From assembly GCA_036504445.1 (NCBI GenBank), contig DASXVE010000013.1, forward strand, positions 1 through 43,022: DNA of 43,022 nt. Reading direction: 5' to 3'. The notes under the pieces are model-generated. The model did not search any database and was not told the DNA's origin. It saw nothing but the letters and a program-made list of their open reading frames with translations. Source of the DNA: Candidatus Aquicultor sp. (GTDB lineage: Bacteria; Actinomycetota; Aquicultoria; Aquicultorales; Aquicultoraceae). Positions 33,827-41,762 of this stretch are shown here, piece after piece (position 1 is the stretch's first letter; each line of letters starts with the position of its first letter). The position numbers and the translations under genes were made by a program.

Positions 33827-34924
33827 TTAGCCGATGCGCACCGGCATCGCTAAGTAGATGAAGTCTTGTGCACTTCCCGGGCGCAATATTCCGGGTTTTA
33901 ACGGGTTAATAAGTTCTAAAAGCACCTCGTCGTCGGTTATCGAATTAAGCCCGTCGATAAGGTATTGCGCGTTAAAAGCAATTTCCATCGCGCTACCGCT
34001 CATATCTGCGGTAATGCTTTCGCTTGCCGAGCCGATATCTGCGGTAATCGCCGATAGCTGTACTGCCCCCTCGCCGAGTTTTATCTTTACAAGCGCGTTG
34101 TTTTGCGCCAGCAGAGCAACTCTGCGCAGCGCGTGCGCGAACTCTTCTTTGTTGATTTTTACCCGAAGATCGCAACTCTCCGGCAATAATTGTTGATATG
34201 GTATGAAATTTCCTTCGATGAGGCGCGAGACAATCGTGGTATTACCGGCGGTAAAGTGAATCTGGTTTTGTGTAATCCCGATTTGCAGAGGAATATCACC
34301 GCTAATTTTTGCAATCTCATCCATACAGCGCGCCGGGACGATTACACTAACGCCGCTTACGACAACACCGTCAACCGCCGCTTCATATACGGATAGCCGG
34401 TAGCTATCGGTCGAAACCATTTTAAGTCTACCCTTGTCGAGAACAACCAGGATGCCGCAGAGAACCGGCCGCGTCTCGTCTTTTGAAACGGCGCGAATCA
34501 CCTGTTTGATTGCTGTCGTTAATTTATTACTTGGAAGCGTTACGGTTTTCTCTTCTTTAAGCTCCGGAAACTTCGGAAAATCCTCGGCCGGCATGGTTTT
34601 AATATCAAACGCCGAACTTCCACAAATCAGGCGAATAATGTTGCTCTTTGTATCGATATCGATATCCACCCGACCATCCGGAAGGTTCTTTACTATATCG
34701 CTAAGAAGACGTGCCGGAACAACAACGCGCTCTTCCACGTCGCTTTTTACAATAATCCGGTGCCTGATGGAAAGTTCGAGATCTGTTGCATACAGATCGA
34801 TGTGATCGCGCTCAACAGAAAGCAGCACCCCCGTGAGAACGGGAAGGATACTTTTTGCCGACACCGCTCTTTGAATTGATTGTATGGCGCTATGTAAATC
34901 ACTTTGCGCTATTGAGATTTTCAC
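33827..34924 (-). CDS. dnaN: DNA polymerase III sliding clamp (beta)
   Basis: 365 residues from GTG with AAGGAGG 4 nt upstream. Three clamp domains are visible: MKISIAQSDLHSAIQSIQRA, the middle DETRPVLCGILVVLDKGRLK and the end LRPGSAQDFIYLAMPVRI. The ring-shaped dimer holds polymerase III on DNA and recruits Hda-like and repair proteins. It lies 189 bp downstream of dnaA, across the AT-rich part of the origin, and 13 bp ahead of the S4 gene. Confidence 0.97.
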   Translation of the reverse strand: MKISIAQSDLHSAIQSIQRAVSAKSILPVLTGVLLSVERDHIDLYATDLELSIRHRIIVKSDVEERVVVPARLLSDIVKNLPDGRVDIDIDTKSNIIRLICGSSAFDIKTMPAEDFPKFPELKEEKTVTLPSNKLTTAIKQVIRAVSKDETRPVLCGILVVLDKGRLKMVSTDSYRLSVYEAAVDGVVVSGVSVIVPARCMDEIAKISGDIPLQIGITQNQIHFTAGNTTIVSRLIEGNFIPYQQLLPESCDLRVKINKEEFAHALRRVALLAQNNALVKIKLGEGAVQLSAITADIGSASESITADMSGSAMEIAFNAQYLIDGLNSITDDEVLLELINPLKPGILRPGSAQDFIYLAMPVRIG

Positions 34925-35113
34925 ATGTCCTCCTTATTAATATGTAATTAATAATTGTTTAGTAATAGTAATAAGTGGTGTTCAATCTGTTAATAACCAC
35001 TAAGCCAGCACGTTATTGCTATCGAGAGCTTGTTAAGAAACCCTATGAACAAATTGTGTAAAATGTGGAGCGATTAGATCATCCACAGATATACACATAG
35101 TTTTACACAGCTT
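34925..35113. other. oriC part 2: AT-rich region with degenerate DnaA boxes between dnaA and dnaN
   Basis: The stretch 34932-34975 is almost all A/T and includes TAGTAATAGTAATAA at 34960-34974, which fits five units of the DnaA-trio pattern (5'-[T/A]A[G/A]-3'). Toward dnaA are box-like 9-mers: TTTTACACA as TGTGTAAAA (35055-35063), TCATCCACA (35079-35087), TTTTACACA (35101-35109) and TGTTAATAA (34988-34996), each with 1-2 mismatches from TTATNCACA. Such an AT-rich unwinding region next to weak boxes is what is expected of the dnaA-dnaN side of a Bacillus-like bipartite origin. Unwinding here is inferred. Confidence 0.6.
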
Positions 35114-36460
35114 TTACGTCTTCTGTTTGATGCGGTTTGTTAATTCTTGAACCTGATTATAAACGTCTCTTTGTTTATTAATCATCTGCGCGACTTTATT
35201 ATTCGCATACATAACCGTTGTGTGGTCGCGACCACCGAACTCCTCGCCGATCTTGGGTAGCGACAAATCGGTGAGCTCGCGCGCTAAATACATTGCGATC
35301 TGCCGCGGGTAGACGACGGATTGCGAGCGTTTGTTGCCGGTGAGCTGGGCTTTAGAAAGGTTAAAGTACCGGCAGACCTCTGATTGAATTGTCTGAATCG
35401 ATATTGGGCGGCTTGCCCTGTTTGGAAAAATATCTTTTAAAACATCTTCCGCCAACGTGAGGTTGATCGGTGTCTTTGTTAAGGATGAAAATGCGACGAT
35501 GCGAATCAATGCCCCTTCAAGCTCGCGGATGTTTGATTGAATCTTTGATGCGATAAATTCAAGAACGTCTTTTTGTATCGTCAATTTTTCAAGCTGCGCT
35601 TTTTTAGAGAGAATAGCGATTCGTGTTTCAAGGTCGGGTGGTTGGATATCGGTGATTAATCCCCACTCAAAACGCGAGCGCAACCGGTCTTCAAGCGTTG
35701 CGATATCTTTAGGCGGACGGTCGCTCGATAAGACGATCTGTTTATTGGCGCTGTGAAGCGTATTAAACGTGTGGAAAAACTCCTCCTGCATCCCCTCTTT
35801 GTGTTCGAGAAACTGGATATCATCAACGAGCAAAATATCGTTGTCCCGGTAGCGCTTCTTAAAACCGGAAATTTTGTCTTTATCGCGGATCGAGGCGACA
35901 AAATCGTTTAAGAACTTCTCGCACGAGACGTAGTTAATCTTAAGCGATGGATGATGGTTAAGTGAATAGTGAGCGATCGCCTGCAAAAGATGGGTCTTTC
36001 CCAACCCGACACCGCCGTAGATAAACAACGGGTTATATGCTTTTGAGGGGGTTTCCGCCACAGCGAGCGCGGCCGCGTGTGCGAAACGGTTACTGCTTCC
36101 AATAACGAACGACTCAAAGGTATATTTGGGATTAAGCAGGGTTTGCTGCACTTTATAGTCGCTTTTGAGGGGCTGGGCCTTCTCTTGCGGAATTACCAGC
36201 TGCTCCTCTGTTTCATCCACAACCACCTTTATATGGATTTCCTCACCGAGTACCTGAAAGAGCGCATCGGTAATCAAACTGTTATAGCGGGATTCGAGCC
36301 ATTCTTTTGCAAATGCATTCGGCGTGTTAATGATAATCGTGTCACCCTCAAAAGACTGCGGCGTCGTATGCTCAAACCAGGCCTTATATGTGGGCGTGTT
36401 GAGTTGCTTTTTTATTATTTTAAGGGCTTGCGCCCAGATAATTTCGAGTTGATTTTGCAC
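35114..36460 (-). CDS. dnaA: Chromosomal replication initiator DnaA
   Basis: 448 residues from GTG 36460, with AGGTGA about 6 nt upstream. Domain I (about 1-85) contains [20 protein letters not shown]. Domain II is short. Domain III has Walker [10 protein letters not shown] (149-157) and Walker [11 protein letters not shown]. Domain IV has the DnaA-box-binding [11 protein letters not shown]. It binds DnaA boxes around its own gene and melts oriC. It is 13 bp downstream of the ATPase/winged-helix gene, whose stop codon TAA directly precedes the AGGTGA, so the two are probably co-transcribed and coupled. Confidence 0.97.
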   Translation of the reverse strand: MQNQLEIIWAQALKIIKKQLNTPTYKAWFEHTTPQSFEGDTIIINTPNAFAKEWLESRYNSLITDALFQVLGEEIHIKVVVDETEEQLVIPQEKAQPLKSDYKVQQTLLNPKYTFESFVIGSSNRFAHAAALAVAETPSKAYNPLFIYGGVGLGKTHLLQAIAHYSLNHHPSLKINYVSCEKFLNDFVASIRDKDKISGFKKRYRDNDILLVDDIQFLEHKEGMQEEFFHTFNTLHSANKQIVLSSDRPPKDIATLEDRLRSRFEWGLITDIQPPDLETRIAILSKKAQLEKLTIQKDVLEFIASKIQSNIRELEGALIRIVAFSSLTKTPINLTLAEDVLKDIFPNRASRPISIQTIQSEVCRYFNLSKAQLTGNKRSQSVVYPRQIAMYLARELTDLSLPKIGEEFGGRDHTTVMYANNKVAQMINKQRDVYNQVQELTNRIKQKT

Positions 36461-36473
36461 AACAGTTCACCTA

Positions 36474-37316
36474 TTATGGCCTGAGTATCTCGTCTAAGAA
36501 TTCTGTACCTGCCGGTGTGAGGACCCTCTTGCCTTGCTCGTCAGAGTATATTAAGGATTTTTCTTCCAAGTATATCAAATCTCTGTATGCGGTGCTAAGG
36601 CTAATGCTGAGTTCTTGTGCAATCTTCGACGGACCGACACAGCCGAGTTCCATAATGAGGAACAAAACCTGCTGCTGTCGTTTGTTTAGGTCGACCGATT
36701 GTATATCTTGTGGGCGTGGGATGTTTACAGACGCTGTCGCTTGACTTGGAATTTTCAGCGTAATAACCGTTCCCTGGTTGAGATTATCCTCAATAGTGAT
36801 TGCGCCGCCGAGAAATGAGAGCGCTTCTTTTGTGATGGGCAGGCCGGAGCCAACACCTTTTATATACCGTTTCATATTGGCCGTGGCGGTAGAGAATCCC
36901 GGCTCGAACGCCTTTTCTTTTTGTTTAATACCAGGCCCCTGATCGGAGATGCGGATAGTATTGCCGCCATCAAACACACTAACCACAACTTCTGTAAAAT
37001 AGGCGTGGATTAAATTCTCGATGATTTCGCGAAGCACGGTATACGGCATATTTCCACCGATTTCTTTGGCCGCCTGGTACGTTTTTGTGGCCAGCGCATC
37101 TATAAGACCCTGATAGTCTTCAGCATCAAGTTCGTGGACGCGAGGCGCCGCCCTGAGCGAATCATACACTGCAAGACGTGCCATAATCCGCGCCACACCG
37201 GTATTGGCGGTTTGCGCACGTTGTATCACACGCCGGTCGTGCTCCACCCCGTCTTGGTGGGCAACCTCGCGGTCGTGCTCTAAATTTTCGACAAATCGTT
37301 GAAAGTAGTTTTCCAT
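36474..37316 (-). CDS. GHKL ATPase with C-terminal winged helix, first gene of the dnaA operon
   Basis: 280 residues from ATG 37316 (MENYFQRFVENLEHDREVAH); the open frame runs to 37517, but that part overlaps DnaA boxes and has no family-like sequence. A helical N-terminal region (about 1-90) precedes a HATPase_c domain (about 90-190) with N-box REIIENLIHAYF, G1 box ISDQGPGIKQKEKAFEPGFS, G2 GVGSGLPITKEALSFLGGAI and GTVITLKIP. The C-terminal 70 residues (LNKRQQQVLFLIMELGCVGP then SKIAQELSISLSTAYRDLIY) form a winged helix. No phosphoacceptor histidine box is seen. An ATP-dependent DNA-binding regulator is inferred. Being directly ahead of dnaA, it may control initiation; I know of no named family with this role. 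Confidence 0.85.
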   Translation of the reverse strand: MENYFQRFVENLEHDREVAHQDGVEHDRRVIQRAQTANTGVARIMARLAVYDSLRAAPRVHELDAEDYQGLIDALATKTYQAAKEIGGNMPYTVLREIIENLIHAYFTEVVVSVFDGGNTIRISDQGPGIKQKEKAFEPGFSTATANMKRYIKGVGSGLPITKEALSFLGGAITIEDNLNQGTVITLKIPSQATASVNIPRPQDIQSVDLNKRQQQVLFLIMELGCVGPSKIAQELSISLSTAYRDLIYLEEKSLIYSDEQGKRVLTPAGTEFLDEILRP

Positions 37317-37368
37317 CTGTATTTCCACTATATCAGGAATTAAGTTATCCCCAAAGTTATTAACAGTC

Positions 37369-37377
37369 TGTGGATAA
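37369..37377 (-). promoter_or_regulatory. DnaA box (consensus)
   Basis: TGTGGATAA, the reverse complement of TTATCCACA, an exact match to the DnaA-box consensus TTATNCACA. It is 53 bp upstream of the start of the ATPase gene, where DnaA binding could also repress its own operon. Confidence 0.85.
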
Positions 37378-37497
37378 AATAATAAACCAATGGGTATGAA
37401 TTTTACACCGGGTTTTCGTGATGAAAAACAAACCGCTATCTTTTCGTGCGTAAATTGGAAAGCCAATGATAATATTCTGCCAGCAATTTTATAGAAG

Positions 37498-37506
37498 TTA
37501 TCCACA
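37498..37506 (+). promoter_or_regulatory. DnaA box (consensus)
   Basis: TTATCCACA, an exact consensus match. It is followed within 5 bp by a TTTCCACA/TGTGGAAA palindrome made of two near-boxes pointing toward each other. Confidence 0.88.
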
Positions 37507-37850
37507 GAACTTTCCACATGTGTGGAAAAGTCGCAAAAATTGCGAAAACCGGACGGTCATAATCATAACAGACGTGGAGAAACCCAGAAATTTACTTCCA
37601 ACAAACCCAAAATTTTTTCACGGCTGAAGCTGACCTGTGGAAAACTACCGCGATCAATTTTCGCGGTCGGACGCGCATCGCGTTTTACACACGAAAAGGG
37701 TCGAACACACAGGTGAGGTACTTAAATATTTTTTATACTATAATGACCTGCTGGTTTATGCGATAATAAGGGCTCGGATGCCCTGTGCGCTCGCCCTTAT
37801 ATTCCTACTAATACACGGTGTATTCAAAAATATAAAACGGCGAATTGAAG

Positions 37851-37868
37851 TTATTCACATTATCCACA
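37851..37868 (+). promoter_or_regulatory. Two directly abutting consensus DnaA boxes
   Basis: TTATTCACA and TTATCCACA lie head to tail with no base between. Both match TTATNCACA exactly. They end 32 bp before the -35 of the rpmH promoter, close enough for bound DnaA to affect it. Confidence 0.9.
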
Positions 37869-37900
37869 GGTCGGGCACCCCGGCGGGTATACTGGTTTTC

Positions 37901-37929
37901 TTGACAGTGCTGATGAGCAACAATATAAT
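37901..37929 (+). promoter_or_regulatory. Consensus sigma70-type promoter of rpmH operon
   Basis: TTGACA (37901-37906), a 17-bp spacer and TATAAT (37924-37929): a perfect match in both hexamers and spacing, expected to start transcription near 37936, about 25 bases before rpmH. Confidence 0.93.
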
Positions 37930-37960
37930 AATTGCTGTTCTTTTAATATAAGGAGATGAC

Positions 37961-38095
37961 ATGAAGAGGACGTTTCAGCCTAATAATAGGAAGAGAAAAA
38001 AGACCCACGGCTTTAGAATTAGAATGCGGACGCGCTCCGGCCGCAAGATTATTGCAAACCGCCGTCGGAAAAACCGCGAACGCCTTTCTGCTTAA
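37961..38095 (+). CDS. rpmH: Ribosomal protein bL34
   Basis: 44 residues, [20 protein letters not shown] and on to [11 protein letters not shown], the full-length, very basic bL34 of the large subunit. AAGGAG lies 5 nt upstream. It is driven by the consensus promoter at 37901-37929. It is the first gene of rpmH-rnpA-yidD-yidC-jag, placing ribosome, tRNA-processing and membrane-insertion functions in one strongly expressed transcript next to the origin. RnpA follows by 5 bp. Confidence 0.98.
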   Translation: MKRTFQPNNRKRKKTHGFRIRMRTRSGRKIIANRRRKNRERLSA

Positions 38096-38100
38096 CCGAT

Positions 38101-38469
38101 ATGCGCCGGGAGCAGCGCTTAACAGCGGCGAAAGACTATCAAGAGGTATATAAGGCCGGCACATCGAAGGCCAACAGAGACCTCGTAGTCTATTTCATGC
38201 GACGGGACGGAGGTACGCTGCGCATCGGTTTTTCGGTATCAAGGAAAGTGGGATCTGCGGTTACTCGTAATAGAATACGCAGGCTTCTGAAAGAAGCAAT
38301 CCGCGGTAACGCAGCGAATATTAAAAAGGGTTATGATGTTGTTATCATAGCGAGGCAGCCAATCAAGGGAAAGTCTTTTCACGAGGTTGAAAAGACTTTT
38401 ATTGATATTTTCGCAAAGGCAGGGCTTATAAATAAAGATCATGAAACAGATTGCGATAGCGCTGATTAA
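38101..38469 (+). CDS. rnpA: Ribonuclease P protein component
   Basis: 122 residues. The conserved features are [14 protein letters not shown] near the start, [20 protein letters not shown] (the RNR motif that contacts RNase P RNA) and [12 protein letters not shown]. With the catalytic RNA it matures tRNA 5' ends. It starts 5 bp after rpmH with no separate strong binding site, consistent with coupling. Its last 29 bases overlap the start of yidD in another frame. The C-terminal tail ([13 protein letters not shown]) is acidic. Confidence 0.95.
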   Translation: MRREQRLTAAKDYQEVYKAGTSKANRDLVVYFMRRDGGTLRIGFSVSRKVGSAVTRNRIRRLLKEAIRGNAANIKKGYDVVIIARQPIKGKSFHEVEKTFIDIFAKAGLINKDHETDCDSAD

Positions 38470-38650
38470 AATATACCAAAAAGCAATATCACCACTAACA
38501 CCACCATCGTGTAGGTTTTATCCGACGTGCTCGCATTATGCCCTCCAAGCGATAGAGAAACATGGATTAATAAAAGGCGGGGTCATGGCCACAGGCCGCG
38601 TGTTACGCTGCCACCCGTTCTCTCCGGGAGGATACGATCCAGTAAAATAG
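38441..38650 (+). CDS. yidD: Membrane protein insertion efficiency factor YidD
   Basis: 69 residues with the full YidD/DUF37 signature: [20 protein letters not shown], then [19 protein letters not shown], three conserved cysteines and [14 protein letters not shown]. It is a small peripheral membrane protein that helps YidC-dependent insertion. It overlaps rnpA by 29 bp, the usual arrangement, and is 16 bp ahead of yidC. Confidence 0.95.
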   Translation: MKQIAIALIKIYQKAISPLTPPSCRFYPTCSHYALQAIEKHGLIKGGVMATGRVLRCHPFSPGGYDPVK

Positions 38651-38666
38651 ATAAGGAGGAACAAGC

Positions 38667-39344
38667 TTGCTACAGCCCATTATAGATGTGCTTGCGAGCA
38701 TCTTAACGTTTTTGCACAACAATGTGGTGTCGGATTATGGTGTCGCCATCATACTGCTGACTGTGTTAGTGCGAATAGTTATATTGCCGCTGACAGTGCG
38801 TCAGACACAGCAAATGTACGAGATGCAGCGGTTACAGCCGAAACTGCGTGAACTGCAGGACAAATACAAAGACAACAAGGAAAAACTTCAGCAAGAAATG
38901 ATGAAGTTTTATTCGGAGCACAAAGTAAACCCGCTAGGCGGATGTTTGCCGCTGATCCTGCAGCTTCCGATATTTTATGCGCTATTTCGGATGCTAAGTG
39001 TAAACAAAGCAATTTTGGCTTCAACATCACTCGGGTTCTTTCAATTAGGGCTTGCGCCGAGCAAGAGCTATGCTATGGGGTTTATGCCGTTTATCCCATA
39101 TCTGATACTAATACTTCTCTTAGCGGCCACCACCTATATACCGCAGCGGATGATGACGACCGACCCACAACAGCAAAAAATGGGCCTCTATATGATGCCT
39201 ATCATGGTTATCTTTGGTTGGAGCCTACCAGCCGGGGTCCTAGTATATTGGGTGACAACAAATATTTGGACAATTGGACAGCAATATGTGATGGTCCGGC
39301 TCGCGTCAACAAAAGCGGAGGTTAAAAATGGCGAGAACAATTGA
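38667..39344 (+). CDS. yidC: Membrane protein insertase YidC (Oxa1 type)
   Basis: 225 residues from TTG with AAGGAGGA 6 nt upstream. It is the short Oxa1-like form without the large periplasmic domain of Gram-negative YidC. The key features are the hydrophilic groove arginine in LLTVLVRIVILPLTVRQTQQ, the cytoplasmic coiled coil (LQPKLRELQDKYKDNKEKLQ), NPLGGCLPLILQLPIFYALF and five predicted TM segments. No lipobox cysteine is visible near the start. It inserts membrane proteins alone or with SecYEG. Its end overlaps jag by 17 bp. Confidence 0.96.
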   Translation: MLQPIIDVLASILTFLHNNVVSDYGVAIILLTVLVRIVILPLTVRQTQQMYEMQRLQPKLRELQDKYKDNKEKLQQEMMKFYSEHKVNPLGGCLPLILQLPIFYALFRMLSVNKAILASTSLGFFQLGLAPSKSYAMGFMPFIPYLILILLLAATTYIPQRMMTTDPQQQKMGLYMMPIMVIFGWSLPAGVLVYWVTTNIWTIGQQYVMVRLASTKAEVKNGENN

Positions 39345-40011
39345 AACCGAGGGCGGCACGGTCGAGGAAGCAATCCAGACGGCGCTCAGCGAACTCGGCG
39401 TCGATCGCTCACAAGTCGAGATAGAGACACTCGAAGAAGAGAAAAAAGGCTTCTTTGGGAGGGGCGGCGGTAAAGCTAGGGTAAGAGCGACTATTGCCGA
39501 GGATGAACATATGGCTGAAACCGAAAAGAGTGAGAAGCAAAGCGACGCCGACCGCTCACAAAATGAAAGCGGGCTTGATAAAGCGGTCGCACTGATTGCA
39601 GACATTATGCACACATCACACGTAAGCGGTGACATTGTAGTTGTTGAGGGCGAGGATGTGGTGCAGATCAATATCTCGGGGAGCGACCCAGGGGTACTCA
39701 TCGGCAAGCACGGCGAAACACTTGCCGCAATTCAAACCATTGTAAATGTGGTGTTGAAAAAAGCCGGTACCGATAAGAAAGTTATTATCGATGTAGAGGG
39801 CTACCGTCAGCGCCGTGCCGAAGCACTGACCGAGACAGCGCGAATCGCCGCGACCAAGGCGCTTCGCATGGGGCGTGCAGTAGCGTTGGAGCCGATGAAC
39901 TCATATGATAGAAGAATGGTACACTTGGCGCTTCAAGATAACGACCAGGTGCACACGGTGAGCGAAGGCGAGGAGCCAAGCCGGCAAGTGGTAATTACAC
40001 CAAAGGTATAA
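39328..40011 (+). CDS. jag: KhpB/Jag RNA-binding protein
   Basis: 227 residues. The Jag N-terminal domain (about 1-52; TIETEGGTVEEAIQTALSEL, GFFGRGGGKARV) is followed by an acidic linker. A KH domain (about 85-155; GVLIGKHGETLAAIQTIVN) and an R3H domain (about 160-225; AEALTETARIAATKALRMGR then MNSYDRRMVHLAL) follow. Relatives pair with KhpA to bind mRNAs and sRNAs and influence cell wall and division. Translation starts inside yidC. A strong terminator follows, ending this operon. Confidence 0.95.
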   Translation: MARTIETEGGTVEEAIQTALSELGVDRSQVEIETLEEEKKGFFGRGGGKARVRATIAEDEHMAETEKSEKQSDADRSQNESGLDKAVALIADIMHTSHVSGDIVVVEGEDVVQINISGSDPGVLIGKHGETLAAIQTIVNVVLKKAGTDKKVIIDVEGYRQRRAEALTETARIAATKALRMGRAVALEPMNSYDRRMVHLALQDNDQVHTVSEGEEPSRQVVITPKV

Positions 40012-40034
40012 TCGAAGCAGTATTACCAATATTA

Positions 40035-40072
40035 CAAAAAACACCCGGCAAGGCTTAGCCGGGTGTTTTTTA
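40035..40072 (+). terminator. Rho-independent terminator after jag
   Basis: Stem AAAAAACACCCGGC / GCCGGGTGTTTTTT around AAGGCTTA with a T-tract, 24 bases after the jag stop. It separates the rpmH-jag operon from mnmE. Confidence 0.94.
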
Positions 40073-40090
40073 ATAAGTAAGACCATAAGC

Positions 40091-40106
40091 ACAAATGAAC
40101 ATTTGT
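40091..40106. repeat. Small inverted repeat upstream of mnmE
   Basis: ACAAAT and ATTTGT pair around GAAC. The core GAACATTTG recurs in the larger hairpin after mnmE (41694-41702). It lies 39 bp before the start of the 38-bp palindrome (40106 to 40130 is a 23-bp gap). Confidence 0.55.
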
Positions 40107-40129
40107 ACATAAATAGTTAACAAGCGCCC

Positions 40130-40167
40130 GTTCATTATTAGTTAACAGCTGTTAACTAATAATGAAC
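40130..40167. repeat. Perfect 38-bp palindrome upstream of mnmE
   Basis: The 19-base half-site GTTCATTATTAGTTAACAG is followed immediately by its reverse complement, with no spacer. It lies 52 bp before the mnmE start. TAGTTAACA also occurs as a single direct copy at 40114-40122, so three copies of this 9-mer lie in 45 bp (one inverted). It looks like an operator for a dimeric or tetrameric regulator, or a cruciform-forming site. There is no T-tract on either side. Confidence 0.8.
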
Positions 40168-40219
40168 ATACCTGCCAGTAAAATAGGTGAGTAATATGGA
40201 AGGCAAGGGGTTTTAAGCC

Positions 40220-41620
40220 GTGATACGGTTGTATATTAATGATACGGTTGCCGCAATTTCTACCGCAATGGGTGAGGGTGGAATCGGCATTATTCGCATC
40301 AGCGGCGACGATGCAATAAAAATTGCACAAAAGATAGTATCTTGTAGAAATACAACAGCGACAGCGCTTGAGCACAGGAAAAGCCATAGTATGTGCTTGG
40401 CCGATGTCGTCGACCCGGTGGATGGAAGCCGAGTCGACGAGGCACTTATCACGGTCATGCGTGCGCCGAATACCTATACTAAGGAAGATGTCGTCGAGAT
40501 AAATTGTCATGGCGGTATTATGGCGGTGAGAAAAACACTACAACTTGCGTTAGCAGCCGGTGCACGTGCTGCCGACCCCGGTGAATTTACCAAGAGGGCG
40601 TTTCTAAACGGCCGGATCGATTTAACACAAGCAGAAGCGGTTATCGACACGATTCAGTCCCGAACGGAGATTGCGCTAAAAGCTGCCGCCGACCAGTTGG
40701 AAGGCGGGCTCTCAAACAATATAAACGAGATTGCCGAGCGTGTAGCCGACGTGCTCACACAAGTCGAAGCGGCCGTCGATTTCTCGGATGAGGACATCGA
40801 AACCCTACCGCTAACCGAGCTGCTTGATTTACTACAGAAAACCCACATTCACATCGACGAACTGCTCGCGACTGCAGTGCGCGGTCGCATGATTAAAGAG
40901 GGCATTCGCGTGGCGATCGTGGGAAGGCCCAACGTGGGTAAATCGAGCCTGCTCAACGCGTTACTCCGCCGCGAGAGGGCGATTGTTACACCGATTCCCG
41001 GAACGACGCGCGATGTTATTGAGGAAACGGTGACGGTCTCTGGAATCCCGCTTATTCTGAAGGATACCGCCGGAATCCGCGAGTCAGACGATCATATCGA
41101 ACGCATCGGTGTTGAACTTACAAAGAAAGCCATGCAAACAGCCGAGCTGGTGATCTGTGTTGTTGACGGCAGCAATGATTTTACTGAAGACGATGACGCG
41201 CTTATTGGCGAGCTGCCGTGTACCCCATCGATTCTCGTTGTTAATAAGAGCGATCTTCCGCAAGCGCAAAGCGCGCGCGCAAGGTACAAGGATAACAAAA
41301 TAAACGCGATCGTAGAGCTTTCGGCGTACACCGGGGACGGCATCAACCAGCTTGAGAGCGCTGTCGAAAAACTTTTATTTGACGGAGACATCGCTGCACC
41401 TGGTACCACAATCATTACAAATGCACGGCACGAACAACTTTTAGATAAAGCCCTACATGGACTCGATGAAGCGATAGCGCTTCTACGGGACGAGCAGCCG
41501 GAAGAAATTATTGCGATGATACTTCGCGACATCTTGCGCGATTTGGGTGAGATAACCGGGGAAACGGTAACCGAGGATATCTTAAGTAGGATATTTAGCC
41601 AGTTCTGCATAGGTAAGTAA
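40220..41620 (+). CDS. mnmE: tRNA modification GTPase MnmE
   Basis: 466 residues from GTG, with AAGGGG 9 nt upstream. The N-terminal domain has MIRLYINDTVAAISTAMGEG and the GIGIIRISG formyl-THF-binding fold. The inserted G domain has G1 GRPNVGKSS (235-243), G2 GTTRD, G3 DTAG (282-285) and G4 NKSD. The C-terminus is CIGK, with the catalytic-type cysteine. With MnmG it makes 5-carboxymethylaminomethyluridine at the wobble position of some tRNAs. It is separated from jag by a terminator and a palindrome, so it has its own promoter region, and it is followed by mnmG. Confidence 0.96.
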   Translation: MIRLYINDTVAAISTAMGEGGIGIIRISGDDAIKIAQKIVSCRNTTATALEHRKSHSMCLADVVDPVDGSRVDEALITVMRAPNTYTKEDVVEINCHGGIMAVRKTLQLALAAGARAADPGEFTKRAFLNGRIDLTQAEAVIDTIQSRTEIALKAAADQLEGGLSNNINEIAERVADVLTQVEAAVDFSDEDIETLPLTELLDLLQKTHIHIDELLATAVRGRMIKEGIRVAIVGRPNVGKSSLLNALLRRERAIVTPIPGTTRDVIEETVTVSGIPLILKDTAGIRESDDHIERIGVELTKKAMQTAELVICVVDGSNDFTEDDDALIGELPCTPSILVVNKSDLPQAQSARARYKDNKINAIVELSAYTGDGINQLESAVEKLLFDGDIAAPGTTIITNARHEQLLDKALHGLDEAIALLRDEQPEEIIAMILRDILRDLGEITGETVTEDILSRIFSQFCIGK

Positions 41621-41673
41621 ACAAATAATGAACAAGATAAAAAAGCAGAAGGGCTCGTTTAGTAATGCAATGC

Positions 41674-41704
41674 GCCAAATGTTCTTGATACAAGAACATT
41701 TGGC
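41674..41704. repeat. 14-bp perfect inverted repeat between mnmE and mnmG
   Basis: GCCAAATGTTCTTG and CAAGAACATTTGGC pair around ATA, followed by ATTTTAT. It could act as a weak terminator for mnmE, leaving mnmG to its own promoter, or as a binding site. The inner GAACATTTG is shared with the small inverted repeat at 40091-40106. Confidence 0.8.
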
Positions 41705-41762
41705 ATTTTATACGTAACACGCGCGTTTCACAGGAAAATGCGCCATTTAGGACGGAATAACA

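Larger units (their letters stand above)
37317..37960. other. oriC part 1: 644-bp rpmH side of the origin with DnaA-box cluster
   Basis: No gene is seen in this long gap between divergent operons. It holds four perfect TTATNCACA boxes (37369-37377 minus, 37498-37506 plus, 37851-37859 and 37860-37868 plus). One-mismatch variants are TTATCCCCA at 37345, TTTTCCACA-type at 37521-37529 and 37636-37644, and TTTTACACA at 37683-37691. TTTCCACA and TGTGGAAA at 37511-37528 form a palindrome. AT-rich DNA lies at 37721-37744. A hairpin ATAAGGGC/GCCCTTAT encloses 19 nt near 37765-37800. The divergent rpmH promoter is at 37901-37929. Box density, position and the dnaA neighbour identify it as part of the replication origin. 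Confidence 0.85.

Noticed and set aside
37317-37517. N-terminal 67-codon extension of the dnaA-operon ATPase
   Set aside because: It overlaps DnaA boxes, shows no domain-like sequence, and ATG 37316 gives a sensible protein start.
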